A stretch of DNA of 64,000 bases. Origin: CAYLLN01 sp964384375. GTDB taxonomy: Bacteria; Planctomycetota; Planctomycetia; Pirellulales; Pirellulaceae. A program made the position numbers and the translations under genes. Shown here in pieces: positions 1 to 8,375 of the stretch (its first letter is position 1; the number at the start of each line of letters is the position of its first letter). The stretch lies in the NCBI GenBank assembly GCA_964384375.1, contig CAYLLN010000012.1:1-64000 (forward strand). The letters run 5' to 3'. Under the pieces are notes generated by a model. The model saw nothing but the letters and a program-made list of their open reading frames with translations. It had not been told where the DNA came from and ran no database searches.

Positions 1-94
1 CATGACAGGCCGTGACTGACGACGGACGAGGGCGAAATCGCTAGGAGGATTCTAGTCGATGCCTGTGCCGCGTGGCGAATCCGGATCGAATTGA

Positions 95-352
95 TCATCG
101 ATCTGCCGGTCGCCCCTCGCGAGCCGCCAGAATCGCCTGCACTAGTTCTTCCGGGATCGGCGCGAGTGCCGGGTCGTCCTTACAGGCGTGGCGGGTCAGT
201 TCAATCGTTGACTTGAGGTTTCGCAGATAAGCCACGCATGGCGGGCAGGCGGCCAGATGCTCTTCGAGCCGCGCACGCTCGCCCGGCGGGAGGTTCCCTT
301 CCAGGTACTCCGTCAGGTAGTCGAGCACGTGTTGACAGGTGAAGTGGAGCAT
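95..352 (-). CDS. Anti-sigma factor, zinc-finger (ZAS/zf-HC2) type
   Basis: An 85-residue protein whose N-terminal half carries the zinc-binding anti-sigma signature H32-x3-C36-x2-C39, with a further Cys at position 6. Proteins of this family bind an ECF sigma factor in the cytoplasm and release it on a signal. It lies 11 bp downstream of the ECF sigma gene on the same strand, the usual sigma/anti-sigma order. I start at the ATG at 350-352, where the zinc-finger domain begins; the longer upstream frame overlaps the sigma gene and looks like shadow sequence. There is no membrane segment, so it would act as a soluble redox or metal sensor (RsrA-like). That role is inferred. Confidence 0.8.
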   Translation of the reverse strand: MLHFTCQHVLDYLTEYLEGNLPPGERARLEEHLAACPPCVAYLRNLKSTIELTRHACKDDPALAPIPEELVQAILAAREGRPADR

Positions 353-363
353 CGGTTCTGCGA

Positions 364-978
364 TCAGTAGGCCGCGGTACCAAACATCGGTTCCAGAAGT
401 GTCTTCAAGGCTTGCCGTGCTCGGTGCAGGCGGACCTTCACGTTCCCCTCGGTGATTCCCAGCAGCGACGCGACTTCTGCCGTGTCGAGTTCCTGAATGT
501 CGCGGAGCAAGAGGACCGTGCGGTAGTCGTCCGGCAGGCGGTCGATCATGGCGCGAACAGCAGCCTGGGTCTCTTTCCGTTCGATGCCGGCCAGGGCAGA
601 TTGGTTCCACTCGGGCGTGGGGCGGTTTTCGTGGCCGTCGGCCAAAAAGGTCGGGAGCAGGTCGTCGATCGACTGCTCCCGCTTGCGCCGTTTGGTTCGG
701 AGCCGCATCAGAGCCGCGTTGACCACAATCCGATGCAGCCAGGTCGAAAGCTTCGATTTCCCCTCGAACCGGTCGATTGCCCGAAAGGCCGTGATGAAGG
801 CCTCCTGTAGGGCATCGTGCGCATCTTCTTCACTGCCAAGGACTTGCCGCGCGACCGCCAGCAGCCTGCCGCCGTACGTGCGGACCACCCCCTCGAACGC
901 TGCCGCATCGCCGGTGCGAAGGGACGCCAGAAGCCCGACTTCGTCGGACTCATTCGGAGGTGGTGGTGCGAGGGACAT
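364..978 (-). CDS. ECF-type RNA polymerase sigma factor (sigma-70 family, RpoE-like)
   Basis: A 204-residue sigma factor with region 2 at about residues 30-93 (including the DALQEAF and STWLHRIVVNAA blocks used for core binding and -10 recognition) and region 4 at about 135-196 (LPDDYRTVLLLRDIQELDTAEVA, then a helix-turn-helix ending in GNVKVRLHRARQALK). Region 3 is absent, as in ECF sigmas, and the length is normal for the group. It starts at the ATG at 976-978 and is followed after 11 bp by a zinc-finger anti-sigma gene, so the pair probably forms an autoregulated operon. The regulon cannot be read from the window. Confidence 0.93.
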   Translation of the reverse strand: MSLAPPPPNESDEVGLLASLRTGDAAAFEGVVRTYGGRLLAVARQVLGSEEDAHDALQEAFITAFRAIDRFEGKSKLSTWLHRIVVNAALMRLRTKRRKREQSIDDLLPTFLADGHENRPTPEWNQSALAGIERKETQAAVRAMIDRLPDDYRTVLLLRDIQELDTAEVASLLGITEGNVKVRLHRARQALKTLLEPMFGTAAY

Positions 979-1134
979 GAATGCTGATCAACGATACGGC
1001 CGTTGCAACCAGGATTCAAGCATCCCGCCCCACTTGTCACGCAGGCGGTAATTCGGCATGATAAGGGGCTTCCACCATTGCAGTTAGGACGAATCGACGA
1101 CTGCCACGACAGAGTACCCCGGAGCAACGGATTC

Positions 1135-1746
1135 ATGGCTCGCTATCACGGACCCAAGGCCCGCGTCAACCGCCGCCTGTCCACGCTGATTTATGAGACG
1201 GCCGGCGCCACGAAGGCCCTGGAACGCCGCGAAAACCCGCCCGGCATGCACCCGCGGGCCCGCAAGATGTCGAACTGGGGCCTCGCCTCAGCCGAGAAGC
1301 AAAAGATCAAGCATTACTACGGCCTGGGCGAGAAGCAGTTGCGCCGCTACTACCACATGGTTGTGGCGAAGAAGGGGAACACCGGCGATCAGATGCTGGC
1401 CCTTTGCGAGCGCCGGCTGGACAACGTCATCCGCCGCAGCGGCCTGACGAAGACCCGCCCGCAAGCCCGCCAGGGAATCGTTCACGGCCACTTCTACGTG
1501 AACGGCATCAAGGTCACGAGCCCCAGCTATTCGCTCAGGCCCGGTGATGTGATCACGATTCGCCCAAAAGAGAACATCTACAACTACTACAAGGGCGTGG
1601 TCGGCGACGGCAACAGCCAGCAGACTCCCGACTGGATCACGCTCGACACCGAGTCGCTTCGCGTGACGATGGTAGGCCTGCCGGGGCACGACGACTTCAG
1701 CCTGCCGGTTGATGTGAACATCGTGGTCGAGTTCCTGGCCCGCTAA
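1135..1746 (+). CDS. rpsD: 30S ribosomal protein S4
   Basis: A 203-residue S4 protein, the usual length. It begins MARYHGPKARVNRR, as bacterial S4 proteins do, and has an S4 RNA-binding domain at about residues 92-150 (CERRLDNVIRRSG, ARQGIVHGHFYVNG, RPGDVITIR). S4 binds the 5' domain of 16S rRNA early in small-subunit assembly. The start is the ATG at 1135 with a GGAG ribosome-binding site at 1121-1124. The N-terminal zinc cysteines found in some S4 paralogues are absent. The gene stands alone here, outside the usual alpha operon with rpsK, rpsM and rpoA. Two strong hairpins follow the stop codon. Confidence 0.97.
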   Translation: MARYHGPKARVNRRLSTLIYETAGATKALERRENPPGMHPRARKMSNWGLASAEKQKIKHYYGLGEKQLRRYYHMVVAKKGNTGDQMLALCERRLDNVIRRSGLTKTRPQARQGIVHGHFYVNGIKVTSPSYSLRPGDVITIRPKENIYNYYKGVVGDGNSQQTPDWITLDTESLRVTMVGLPGHDDFSLPVDVNIVVEFLAR

Positions 1747-1752
1747 ACGTGG

Positions 1753-1799
1753 GGCAGGTTTGCAACCTGCCAAAGTAGGTCCCGCCGGCCCGGCGGGAC
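1753..1799. terminator. Tandem palindromes after rpsD
   Basis: There are two perfect hairpins: an 8-bp stem with a 3-nt loop at 1753-1771 (GGCAGGTT/AACCTGCC) and a 9-bp stem with a 3-nt loop at 1779-1799 (GTCCCGCCG/CGGCGGGAC). No T-run follows. They may reduce read-through from rpsD, or they may be dispersed intergenic palindromes. Confidence 0.5.
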
Positions 1800-1944
1800 T
1801 TGGCGAGCGTGGGACGAGCCCATTGTCTCCCTCGCAAAGTCGATTCGATTTGTATAATTCAGCGACGCCAAGGCGGGCGTCGCTGTGTTGTTTCTTGGCT
1901 TGGTATGTTCCTGATTCCTGCCTCTTGAACCCTGCCTGACTATC

Positions 1945-1961
1945 GGCACACGGAGTGTGCC
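1945..1961. repeat. Palindrome in the lpdA leader
   Basis: A perfect GGCACAC-GGA-GTGTGCC hairpin ends 9 bp before the lpdA start codon. Its loop and first stem base form the only GGAG-like ribosome-binding sequence, which would therefore be partly folded in the mRNA and lies about 15 nt from the ATG. Confidence 0.4.
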
Positions 1962-1970
1962 TCCTACTTT

Positions 1971-3404
1971 ATGCACTCCCCCCTCGTTGTTCTCGGCGGT
2001 GGCCCCGGCGGCTATGCTGCTGCGTTTTTGGCTGCCGATGAAGGAATGTCTGTCACGCTGGTCGAGGCTGACTCGCGGCTCGGCGGCACGTGCCTCCTGC
2101 GAGGCTGTATTCCAAGCAAGGCCCTGCTGCACGTGGCCCGCGTCATCTCCGAGGTCGAGGAATTGCGGCACGAGTGGGGCGTGGAGTTTCCGCGAGCCAC
2201 GATCCACATCGACAAAGTCCGCGCCCGCAAAGAGAAGGTCATCGCGACGATGGCCGGGGGCCTCAAACAACTCGCCAAACGCCGCAACGTGAACGTCATC
2301 ACGGCCCGCGGCGTGTTCGAGAATTCGACGACGCTCCGCCTGGAAGGGGACGATCCGTCGATCCCCGCCGAGAAACAAATCACGTTTGACCACTGCATCC
2401 TCGCCGCCGGCTCGATCCCCGCGATGCCGCCGGCGTTCAACATCGGCTCCGACCGCGTGATGGATTCGACCGGAGCGCTCAACCTCGTCGATCTTCCCGA
2501 ATCGCTGCTCGTGATCGGCGGCGGCTATATCGGTCTGGAGATGGGAACGGTCTATGCCAACCTCGGAACCAAAGTGAGCGTCGTCGAACTGCTGGAAGGG
2601 CTCTTGCCAGGCGCCGATCGCGACCTGGTCAAGCCGCTGCACAAACGGTTGAATACGCTCTTCGACGAACGAATTTTCCTGAACACGAAGGTCGGCTCGA
2701 TCGGCCTCGCCGGGAACAAGGTTGAAGTCGCGTTTGAGGGGCCGGGCAAGTTCGGCCGTGAGCAGTACGACCGCGTGCTCGTCTCCGTCGGCCGCCGCCC
2801 CAACAGCCGGGGCTTGGGTCTGGAAAACACGCAGGTGCAGCTCGACCAGCGCGGCTTCGCCATCGTCGATAAGCAATTGCGAACGGCCGATCCGCACATC
2901 CTGGCGATCGGCGACATCGCGGGCGAGCCGATGCTGGCTCACAAGGCGACACATGAGGGACGCATCGCTGCCGAAGTGCTGCTCGGCAGGCCAGTCACGT
3001 TCGACAAGCTGGCGATTCCGGCGGTCGTCTTCACCGATCCGGAAATCGCGTGGACCGGCCTGACCGAAGAGCAGGCGAAACGAGACGGTCGGAAGGTCGA
3101 GGTCGCCACCTATCCCTGGGGCGCAAGCGGCAGGGCGGTGGCTCTTGGCCGGACCGACGGCCTGACCAAGGTGCTTGTCGATCCGGATACCGAACGCGTG
3201 CTGGGCGTCGGCATCGTCGGTCCCGGCGCGGGCGAGTTGATTGCCGAAGCAACGCTGGCGATCGAAATGGGGTGCGAAGCGACAGACATCGCCGCGACGA
3301 TCCACCCTCACCCGACGCTAAGCGAGACCATGATGAACTCGGCCGAGACATTCTTCGGCACGGCGACGGAAATCTATAAGCCGAAGCGATCCTCAAAGCC
3401 CTGA
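1971..3404 (+). CDS. lpdA: Dihydrolipoyl dehydrogenase (E3)
   Basis: A 477-residue FAD-dependent pyridine nucleotide-disulfide oxidoreductase, which reoxidises the dihydrolipoyl group of 2-oxoacid dehydrogenase complexes or of the glycine cleavage system. Visible motifs are the FAD dinucleotide-binding GGGPGG near residue 9, the redox disulfide C41-LLRG-C46 in GGTCLLRGCIPSK, the NAD-binding VIGGGYIGLEMG, and the C-terminal catalytic HPHPTLSE (usually HAHPTLSE). Length is normal. No E1 or E2 genes lie nearby, so the partner complex is unknown. The last codons and the TGA stop lie inside a REP-like repeat, so the C-terminal KPKRSSKP tail is probably repeat-derived. Confidence 0.95.
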   Translation: MHSPLVVLGGGPGGYAAAFLAADEGMSVTLVEADSRLGGTCLLRGCIPSKALLHVARVISEVEELRHEWGVEFPRATIHIDKVRARKEKVIATMAGGLKQLAKRRNVNVITARGVFENSTTLRLEGDDPSIPAEKQITFDHCILAAGSIPAMPPAFNIGSDRVMDSTGALNLVDLPESLLVIGGGYIGLEMGTVYANLGTKVSVVELLEGLLPGADRDLVKPLHKRLNTLFDERIFLNTKVGSIGLAGNKVEVAFEGPGKFGREQYDRVLVSVGRRPNSRGLGLENTQVQLDQRGFAIVDKQLRTADPHILAIGDIAGEPMLAHKATHEGRIAAEVLLGRPVTFDKLAIPAVVFTDPEIAWTGLTEEQAKRDGRKVEVATYPWGASGRAVALGRTDGLTKVLVDPDTERVLGVGIVGPGAGELIAEATLAIEMGCEATDIAATIHPHPTLSETMMNSAETFFGTATEIYKPKRSSKP

Positions 3405-3426
3405 CCATTGGTCAGGGTGTGGGCTG
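3394..3426. repeat. Left half of an IS-interrupted REP-like palindromic element
   Basis: This stretch begins CAAAGCCCTGACC, forms a CCCTGACC/GGTCAGGG hairpin and ends with the IS target duplication. Together with 4831-4876 it reconstitutes a 79-bp element matching the intact 80-bp copy at 26766-26845. It contains the lpdA stop codon. Confidence 0.75.
3417..3426. repeat. Target-site duplication of the IS4-family element (left copy)
   Basis: GTGTGGGCTG directly abuts the left inverted end of the element and recurs exactly at 4821-4830. Ten base pairs fits the 8-13 bp range known for IS4-family insertions. Confidence 0.88.
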
Positions 3427-4820
3427 CATTCTTCGCTACACATCTGCTAGCGGACTTTCCCGCGGAAAGGCCAATAATGAGAGTATGTGCCTCAATTATT
3501 GGACCCTCGGTTGAAAGCGCGATATCGGCAAATGGTAGAGGAGCACGCGGTACCGGCCCAGCGGCTGGCGGAGGGACTGCGGTCCTTGCCCTCCGGCAAA
3601 ACGGCTCTGGCCGCGACGATGGGCGCTTATCGGTTCTTGAACAATGAGGCGGTGGCTCTACCGCATCTGGCAGAGCCGCTGCTGGCCGCGGCACGGGAGG
3701 GAGTGGCAGAGCACTGCGAGCGGATGGCGCTGGTGGTGCATGACTGGTTGAAGCTCAACTATTACCGGCATCAGCGAAAGGACCGTCGCCTGCCTTCGGA
3801 CCGCAGCGGTTGGCCGGAAGGCTATGACTTGTTTTCCACCATCGTCGTCAGTGACCGCGAAGGAGTTCCCTTGGCCCCAATCGGACTGTGCCTGCAGGCG
3901 ACTGACGGCGTGTATTGCACACGTTCGTATGCGCCGCGGCCTCCGCTCTCGTCCCTGGACGAAGTGACGGCCGCCATGCAGGCGACCGAGGGCCAGTTGA
4001 CCAAGCCGGCGGTGCACATCATCGACGCCGAAGCCGATTCGCTGGCTCATTATCGCCGGTGGCACGCACAGGGCTTGGTGTTTTTGACGCGGTGTGTCGA
4101 CCGGCTGGTGAAAGTCGGCGAGCGGCGGCAAAAATGCTCCGCTTGGCAGGGCGAACTGCACCTCCAGCAAGCCTTCCGCCACGTGCGAAGCGTGGAATAT
4201 CACGGGAAAAAGGCCGAGCAATGGATCACGGAGTTGCCCGTCACTCTGATCGGTCCGGGCTATGTCAATCGGCCCACGCAAAAGAAGAAAACGGCTATCG
4301 CCGGTCCGCCGCTTGATCTGCGGCTGATCATCGCCGAGGTTCGTGACGACGCCGGCACGGTGCTGGCCACCTGGTACCTGCTGACGAATCTGCCACCGGA
4401 AATCGACGACGCAACCGTCGCCTTGTGGTACTACTGGCGGTGGAACATTGAGAGCTTTTTCAAGCTGCTCAAGAGCGCGGGCCTGGATGTAGAAGCCTGG
4501 CGACAGACCACTCCCGCGGCGATCGCTCGGCGACTCCTCGTGGCCAGCATGGCTTGCGTGTTGGTCTGGCAAGTGGCGGCCAGCCATACGCCCCCTGCCG
4601 AAGAACTGAAGCAACTCCTGGTGCGACTCAGTGGCCGCCAGATGCGGCACCGCAAAGCCTTCACCAAACCGGCGCTGCTGGCAGGCCTGTGGGTCTTCCT
4701 CGCAATGTTGCACACACTCGAGTTCTATACCCCGGCCGAACTCCACCGCCTCGCCGAATTCACCCTTCCCTTCCTCCGCGCCGGACCCATCAAAAGCTAG
4801 CGATTGTGTTGAGAAGAATG
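3427..4820 (+). mobile_element. Complete IS4-family insertion sequence, 1394 bp
   Basis: The element has imperfect 25-bp terminal inverted repeats (3427-3451 and 4796-4820, 20 of 25 positions identical, both beginning CATTCTTC and ending GCTAGC inward). An exact 10-bp duplication, GTGTGGGCTG, flanks it. It holds one transposase gene whose TAG stop lies inside the right inverted repeat. Intact ends, an intact reading frame and a perfect target duplication suggest a recent and possibly still mobile copy. It has split a REP-like palindromic repeat between lpdA and the large secreted protein gene, without visibly damaging either. Confidence 0.93.
3487..4800 (+). CDS. IS4-family transposase
   Basis: A 437-residue DDE transposase. 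The N-terminal part resembles the Tn5-type DNA-binding region (GAYRFLNNEAV). Catalytic motifs are visible in order: the first Asp in HDWLKLNY, the second Asp in HIIDAEADS, and the C-terminal Y-x2-R-x3-E-x6-K signature in YYWRWNIESFFKLLK that defines the IS4 family. The start is taken as GTG at 3487, because the overlapping ATG at 3485 is in another frame. The stop codon overlaps the right terminal repeat. All catalytic residues are present, so the enzyme is probably functional. Confidence 0.92.
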   Translation: MPQLLDPRLKARYRQMVEEHAVPAQRLAEGLRSLPSGKTALAATMGAYRFLNNEAVALPHLAEPLLAAAREGVAEHCERMALVVHDWLKLNYYRHQRKDRRLPSDRSGWPEGYDLFSTIVVSDREGVPLAPIGLCLQATDGVYCTRSYAPRPPLSSLDEVTAAMQATEGQLTKPAVHIIDAEADSLAHYRRWHAQGLVFLTRCVDRLVKVGERRQKCSAWQGELHLQQAFRHVRSVEYHGKKAEQWITELPVTLIGPGYVNRPTQKKKTAIAGPPLDLRLIIAEVRDDAGTVLATWYLLTNLPPEIDDATVALWYYWRWNIESFFKLLKSAGLDVEAWRQTTPAAIARRLLVASMACVLVWQVAASHTPPAEELKQLLVRLSGRQMRHRKAFTKPALLAGLWVFLAMLHTLEFYTPAELHRLAEFTLPFLRAGPIKS

Positions 4821-4830
4821 GTGTGGGCTG
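4821..4830. repeat. Target-site duplication of the IS4-family element (right copy)
   Basis: GTGTGGGCTG immediately follows the right inverted end of the element and is identical to 3417-3426. Confidence 0.88.
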
Positions 4831-4876
4831 AACGGCATCGCCGGGTGATTCACCCCGACCGTTGGTCGGAGCTTTG
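4831..4876. repeat. Right half of the IS-interrupted REP-like element
   Basis: It carries the second hairpin of the element (CCCCGACC/GGTCGGAG-like) and ends in GCTTTG, complementary to the CAAAGC that begins the left half at 3394. The intact copy at 26766-26845 has the same order. Confidence 0.72.
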
Positions 4877-4883
4877 GTTCGCT

Positions 4884-7800
4884 TTAGTGTCGCTTGCTGC
4901 TGCGACAGAGCGCCGCGAGAAACTGCGCCAAGTCCTCCTTCCACACCTTGCCGTTGGCGTTGAAATCGAGATACCAGAGGTATCCAGCGTCGCGCTGCCG
5001 CTTGCCAAAGGTTGAGGCGAACAGCTTCGCGTCCAGGCGGTCCACGTCGTCGTCGCCGTCCGTGTCGCCGAAGCGGCGGAAAAACTCATCGACGCGGTTG
5101 CCACCGGCCAGACCGTCGCCGTCGCCGTCGAGCAGGTCGCCGTCGGCTCCCGCAATTTTGTCGCCGCGAATCGTCAGGCGGTAATCGCCGTCTTTGAGCG
5201 AAGCATGCTGCACGCCCGGACCGCGGAACGTGAGCAGCGCAATCGTGCGTCCGCCCTCTTCGCGGAGCGAGATCTGAAGATCGACGGCCTTTCTCGCGCC
5301 GATTTGCCGCAGGTCAAAGGCGCCGCGCAGGATGCTCACCGCCCGGTCGAATTCCACGCTCAGGCTGGTGATCATCGACCGCTGCGTTTCGCCGTCGTTG
5401 ATTGTCACGTTTTGCACGCGCGGTACGGTGCTCTCGACAAACGCCGGCGCCCCCGGATCGCGGATGATCCCCAGCCGCGGGTCGCTGTCGCCACGGCCGT
5501 TATCGACCAGGTGCAAGACGAGCTGATCGATACCAACTTCGTCCTCTTCCCAGCGTGCCCCCGTCGTGCCGTCGAAAGCAAATTCGTACCAGTGGTCCGC
5601 CGCCCGTTCGTCCAGCGGCGTCGCCGGGTTGTCGATCAATTCGGTCCCGAACTTGTAGTAAGTATTGACGTTGATCCCCTCCGGCAGCCGCAGGCTCACC
5701 GTCGTCGCTCCGCCGGGCGGTACATTGTGCAGCTCAAAGGCGAACGCGCCGAGCGGGAGCGATGCCGGCAACGGCACCGCGCCATGAGCCGGGTCGTAAA
5801 TCGCTTCGACGTTTCGCAGCACGATCCCCCGCTCGGATTGCAACTCGATCGGTCGGCCGTTCACGGCATCCGGCACGACCGCTCGCAGGGCCGTGTCCGC
5901 GGCGAAGCCTGAGTAATTCCGGTCGTCCAGACGGTCCTCGACCGAATCCAAGACGCCGTCGCCGTCGGTGTCCCGATCGACAATCCGCACGGTGAGGCTG
6001 GCCGTGTTGCCGACGTGCTGCTCGTCCACAAAAACCCCATAACCGATCGTGAACGACCCGGTAAAGCCGCTGCGATACTCGACGACGACGTTGCCGCCGA
6101 TCGTGTCCACATACAGGCCTTCGATGACCGGTGAGGAGACGATCTTCAAGCGGTAGCTGGAGACGGCATCGTCCGCCGGGATGAAATCGTTGGAACGGAC
6201 ATCGGGATTCATGATCTCGCGGATGATGTTCCCGACTTCGGGTCGCCCATAGGCCAGGACATAAACGTCGTCGCCCAGTTCCGGCAGCGCGATGTCCGGC
6301 GGAGCGACCACGTTCAATTGCACGGTCGCTTCGTTGCTCACGAAGTCGCCGTCCGTCAGTCGGTAGGTCAACGTGTCGGGTCCGACGTAATGAGTCACCT
6401 CGTCGGGCCCGACGAAAATTGGATGCGATCGATAGAACAGCGCCGTGCCATCGTCCGACACCCAGGCAGTACCGTGGCTGGGTTGCTGGCCGAGCAGGAT
6501 GTAGGGCGAATCGGAGTCGAGTCCGGTGTCGTTCTGCAAAATGCGCAGACCGCGCTGCACGGAATGTTGCACGCGAATCGAGTCGTCAACGGCGATCATC
6601 CCCGCGTTATTGGTCGCCAGCTCGAACGTGCCCGGCTCGCTCGCACCATACCCGTCGTGCAGTCGGAAAGTAAACCGGTCGTTCAGCCGCAGACCGCCGG
6701 TCGGCACGTATTCGTAGCGGACCGAGGTACGGCCGGTTGCATCCGGGCCAAGCGGGTAGAACGTGACCGTGCCGTGCAGAGGGGGATCGACCAGTTCGAC
6801 GAGGAGCGGGTCGCCATCGGCATCGGTCCCCAGCGTGCCCACAAGAGTCGCTGCCGAAAATCGCAGTTCCGTGTGCGATGGATCGAGCACGATCGGCAAG
6901 GCGTTTTCGACCTCGATTCGCACCTGTCCAACCGCCTCGAAGCCGAACTCGTCGCGCACGCGATAGGGGAACGTCGCGTCCAGAATCCTTCCGTCGCCGC
7001 GGTCAGAGGTGATCGTGAACGAGCCATCCGCGGCAATCGATACTGATCCGAACGAGAGCGGATGTGTGGCGGGAACAATCGCGGGCGCGAGGCCGTCGGG
7101 ATCGCTCGCCCCGGCCAGCAGACCAGGAGTGGCCAGCGTGAAGGGGCCAAGCGTGTTGTGAGCCAGCGTGAAGACGAGGTCAGCGGCCGCCGGGGACGTA
7201 TTCACGATGACCGTCACCGTGCCGGTCGCTTCATTGCGGAACGGGTCGCGGAGTGTATAGGTGAACGTGTCGCTGCCGCGGAATCCGGCATCAGGTGTAT
7301 AGACGACTCGGCCGCTGACAATTTCCGCCGTGCCGCCGGCTGGATCGGACAGGGCCACAATCGTCAGCAGGTCGTCGTCGCCTGGCGTGGTGTCGTTTTC
7401 CAGTACGTCGATCTCGACTGGAATACCCGGCAACGTAACCGTACGGTCATTCACAGCGACCGGGCCAAGGACCTGCACGGTCACAGAGGCGGTCGCAGTC
7501 GCGCCGAATGTGTCCTGCACGGTGTATTCGAAAGTATCCACACCGGTGAAACCCTGGTTGGAGACATACAGAATGTTCTCGCCGTCGATCTCGACCTGCC
7601 CGTGCGGCGGCGGCGTGACTGCGGTAATGGTGAGCGGATCAAAGTTGGAACTCACATCGTTGGCGAGCACTGGAATCGAAATGACCTCGCGCGGCGACGC
7701 AGTGGCCAGGTCGGGTTGCGGCTCCGGGGCGAAGTTGCGGGTGACCAGCACGCGGATGTCGTCCACGATCGTCTCGATGCCGAAGATCTCCAGCTCCAAG

Positions 7801-8273
7801 ATCTGCCCCAGCGGCTGACCGTCGTCGGCCGGCGTCTGGCTGGTGGCGATGATTCCGACGACTGGAGCCGCGAATTGCAAGGGGATCGTCAGGGAGCGGC
7901 CGTCGCGGGCGATAAACCGGACGTGACTTCCCCGGGCACCCACCGAAACATTCACCCGCGCCAAGTTGATGAACTCATCGGCCAGCATGTCGGGGAATGT
8001 GATGCGGTCGATCGCATTCAGAAACAATCCATGCGGGGGCGAAAAGAAGTCTCCATTCGGACCGGGCGGAATACGCGACACATCGAAGAAGTCGAGGAAG
8101 CCAAACTGCAACTGGTGCGCAATCTGAAAGCCGTCGCTGGCGCTGTCCAATCCCGGCTGCGTGGGGTTAGTGTCGCTCGAGAAGTCCTCGTCGAAAATGC
8201 CGGTGGCCAGCAAACAACGAGATTCGAGCATCTCGACGCGGGGACGGAAGAGTCGAGTGAGGGGTCGCTTCAT
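4884..8273 (-). CDS. Large secreted LEPR-XLL-type protein with Ig/cadherin-like repeats and a dockerin-like C-terminus
   Basis: An 1129-residue extracellular protein. The first 23 residues (RPRVEMLESRCLLA) match the planctomycete LEPR-XLL export signature. Residues 200-760 hold several Big/cadherin-like modules, recognisable by repeated VLANDV or LENDTT, FxGxDTFxYTVxD and TASVTVQV strands. An EF-hand-like DTDGDGVLDSVEDRL lies near residue 770. The last 65 residues (FGDTDGDDDVDRLDAKLF and LDFNANGKVWKEDLAQFL) look like the paired calcium loops of a type I dockerin. It starts at the ATG at 8273 with AGGAG upstream. Likely a surface or matrix protein; no enzymatic domain is seen. Confidence 0.85.
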   Translation of the reverse strand: MKRPLTRLFRPRVEMLESRCLLATGIFDEDFSSDTNPTQPGLDSASDGFQIAHQLQFGFLDFFDVSRIPPGPNGDFFSPPHGLFLNAIDRITFPDMLADEFINLARVNVSVGARGSHVRFIARDGRSLTIPLQFAAPVVGIIATSQTPADDGQPLGQILELEIFGIETIVDDIRVLVTRNFAPEPQPDLATASPREVISIPVLANDVSSNFDPLTITAVTPPPHGQVEIDGENILYVSNQGFTGVDTFEYTVQDTFGATATASVTVQVLGPVAVNDRTVTLPGIPVEIDVLENDTTPGDDDLLTIVALSDPAGGTAEIVSGRVVYTPDAGFRGSDTFTYTLRDPFRNEATGTVTVIVNTSPAAADLVFTLAHNTLGPFTLATPGLLAGASDPDGLAPAIVPATHPLSFGSVSIAADGSFTITSDRGDGRILDATFPYRVRDEFGFEAVGQVRIEVENALPIVLDPSHTELRFSAATLVGTLGTDADGDPLLVELVDPPLHGTVTFYPLGPDATGRTSVRYEYVPTGGLRLNDRFTFRLHDGYGASEPGTFELATNNAGMIAVDDSIRVQHSVQRGLRILQNDTGLDSDSPYILLGQQPSHGTAWVSDDGTALFYRSHPIFVGPDEVTHYVGPDTLTYRLTDGDFVSNEATVQLNVVAPPDIALPELGDDVYVLAYGRPEVGNIIREIMNPDVRSNDFIPADDAVSSYRLKIVSSPVIEGLYVDTIGGNVVVEYRSGFTGSFTIGYGVFVDEQHVGNTASLTVRIVDRDTDGDGVLDSVEDRLDDRNYSGFAADTALRAVVPDAVNGRPIELQSERGIVLRNVEAIYDPAHGAVPLPASLPLGAFAFELHNVPPGGATTVSLRLPEGINVNTYYKFGTELIDNPATPLDERAADHWYEFAFDGTTGARWEEDEVGIDQLVLHLVDNGRGDSDPRLGIIRDPGAPAFVESTVPRVQNVTINDGETQRSMITSLSVEFDRAVSILRGAFDLRQIGARKAVDLQISLREEGGRTIALLTFRGPGVQHASLKDGDYRLTIRGDKIAGADGDLLDGDGDGLAGGNRVDEFFRRFGDTDGDDDVDRLDAKLFASTFGKRQRDAGYLWYLDFNANGKVWKEDLAQFLAALCRSSKRH

Positions 8274-8375
8274 GGATTTGCTCCTGGCGAAAGTAGCAGA
8301 ATCGGAATGGCCCGCGCGCAGTCCTGGCGCAGTGCGAAGGCAGGCAAACGGAAGAGCACGCGGCGAAGCGCGGCT

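Noticed and set aside
42..94. Perfect AGGAGG with an ATG and an 11-codon frame (59-94)
   Set aside because: Too short to judge and without context; not counted as a gene.
1743..3311. Long antisense frame opposite lpdA (522 codons)
   Set aside because: Shadow of a GC-rich gene; the translation has no domain, and the other strand encodes an unmistakable lipoamide dehydrogenase.
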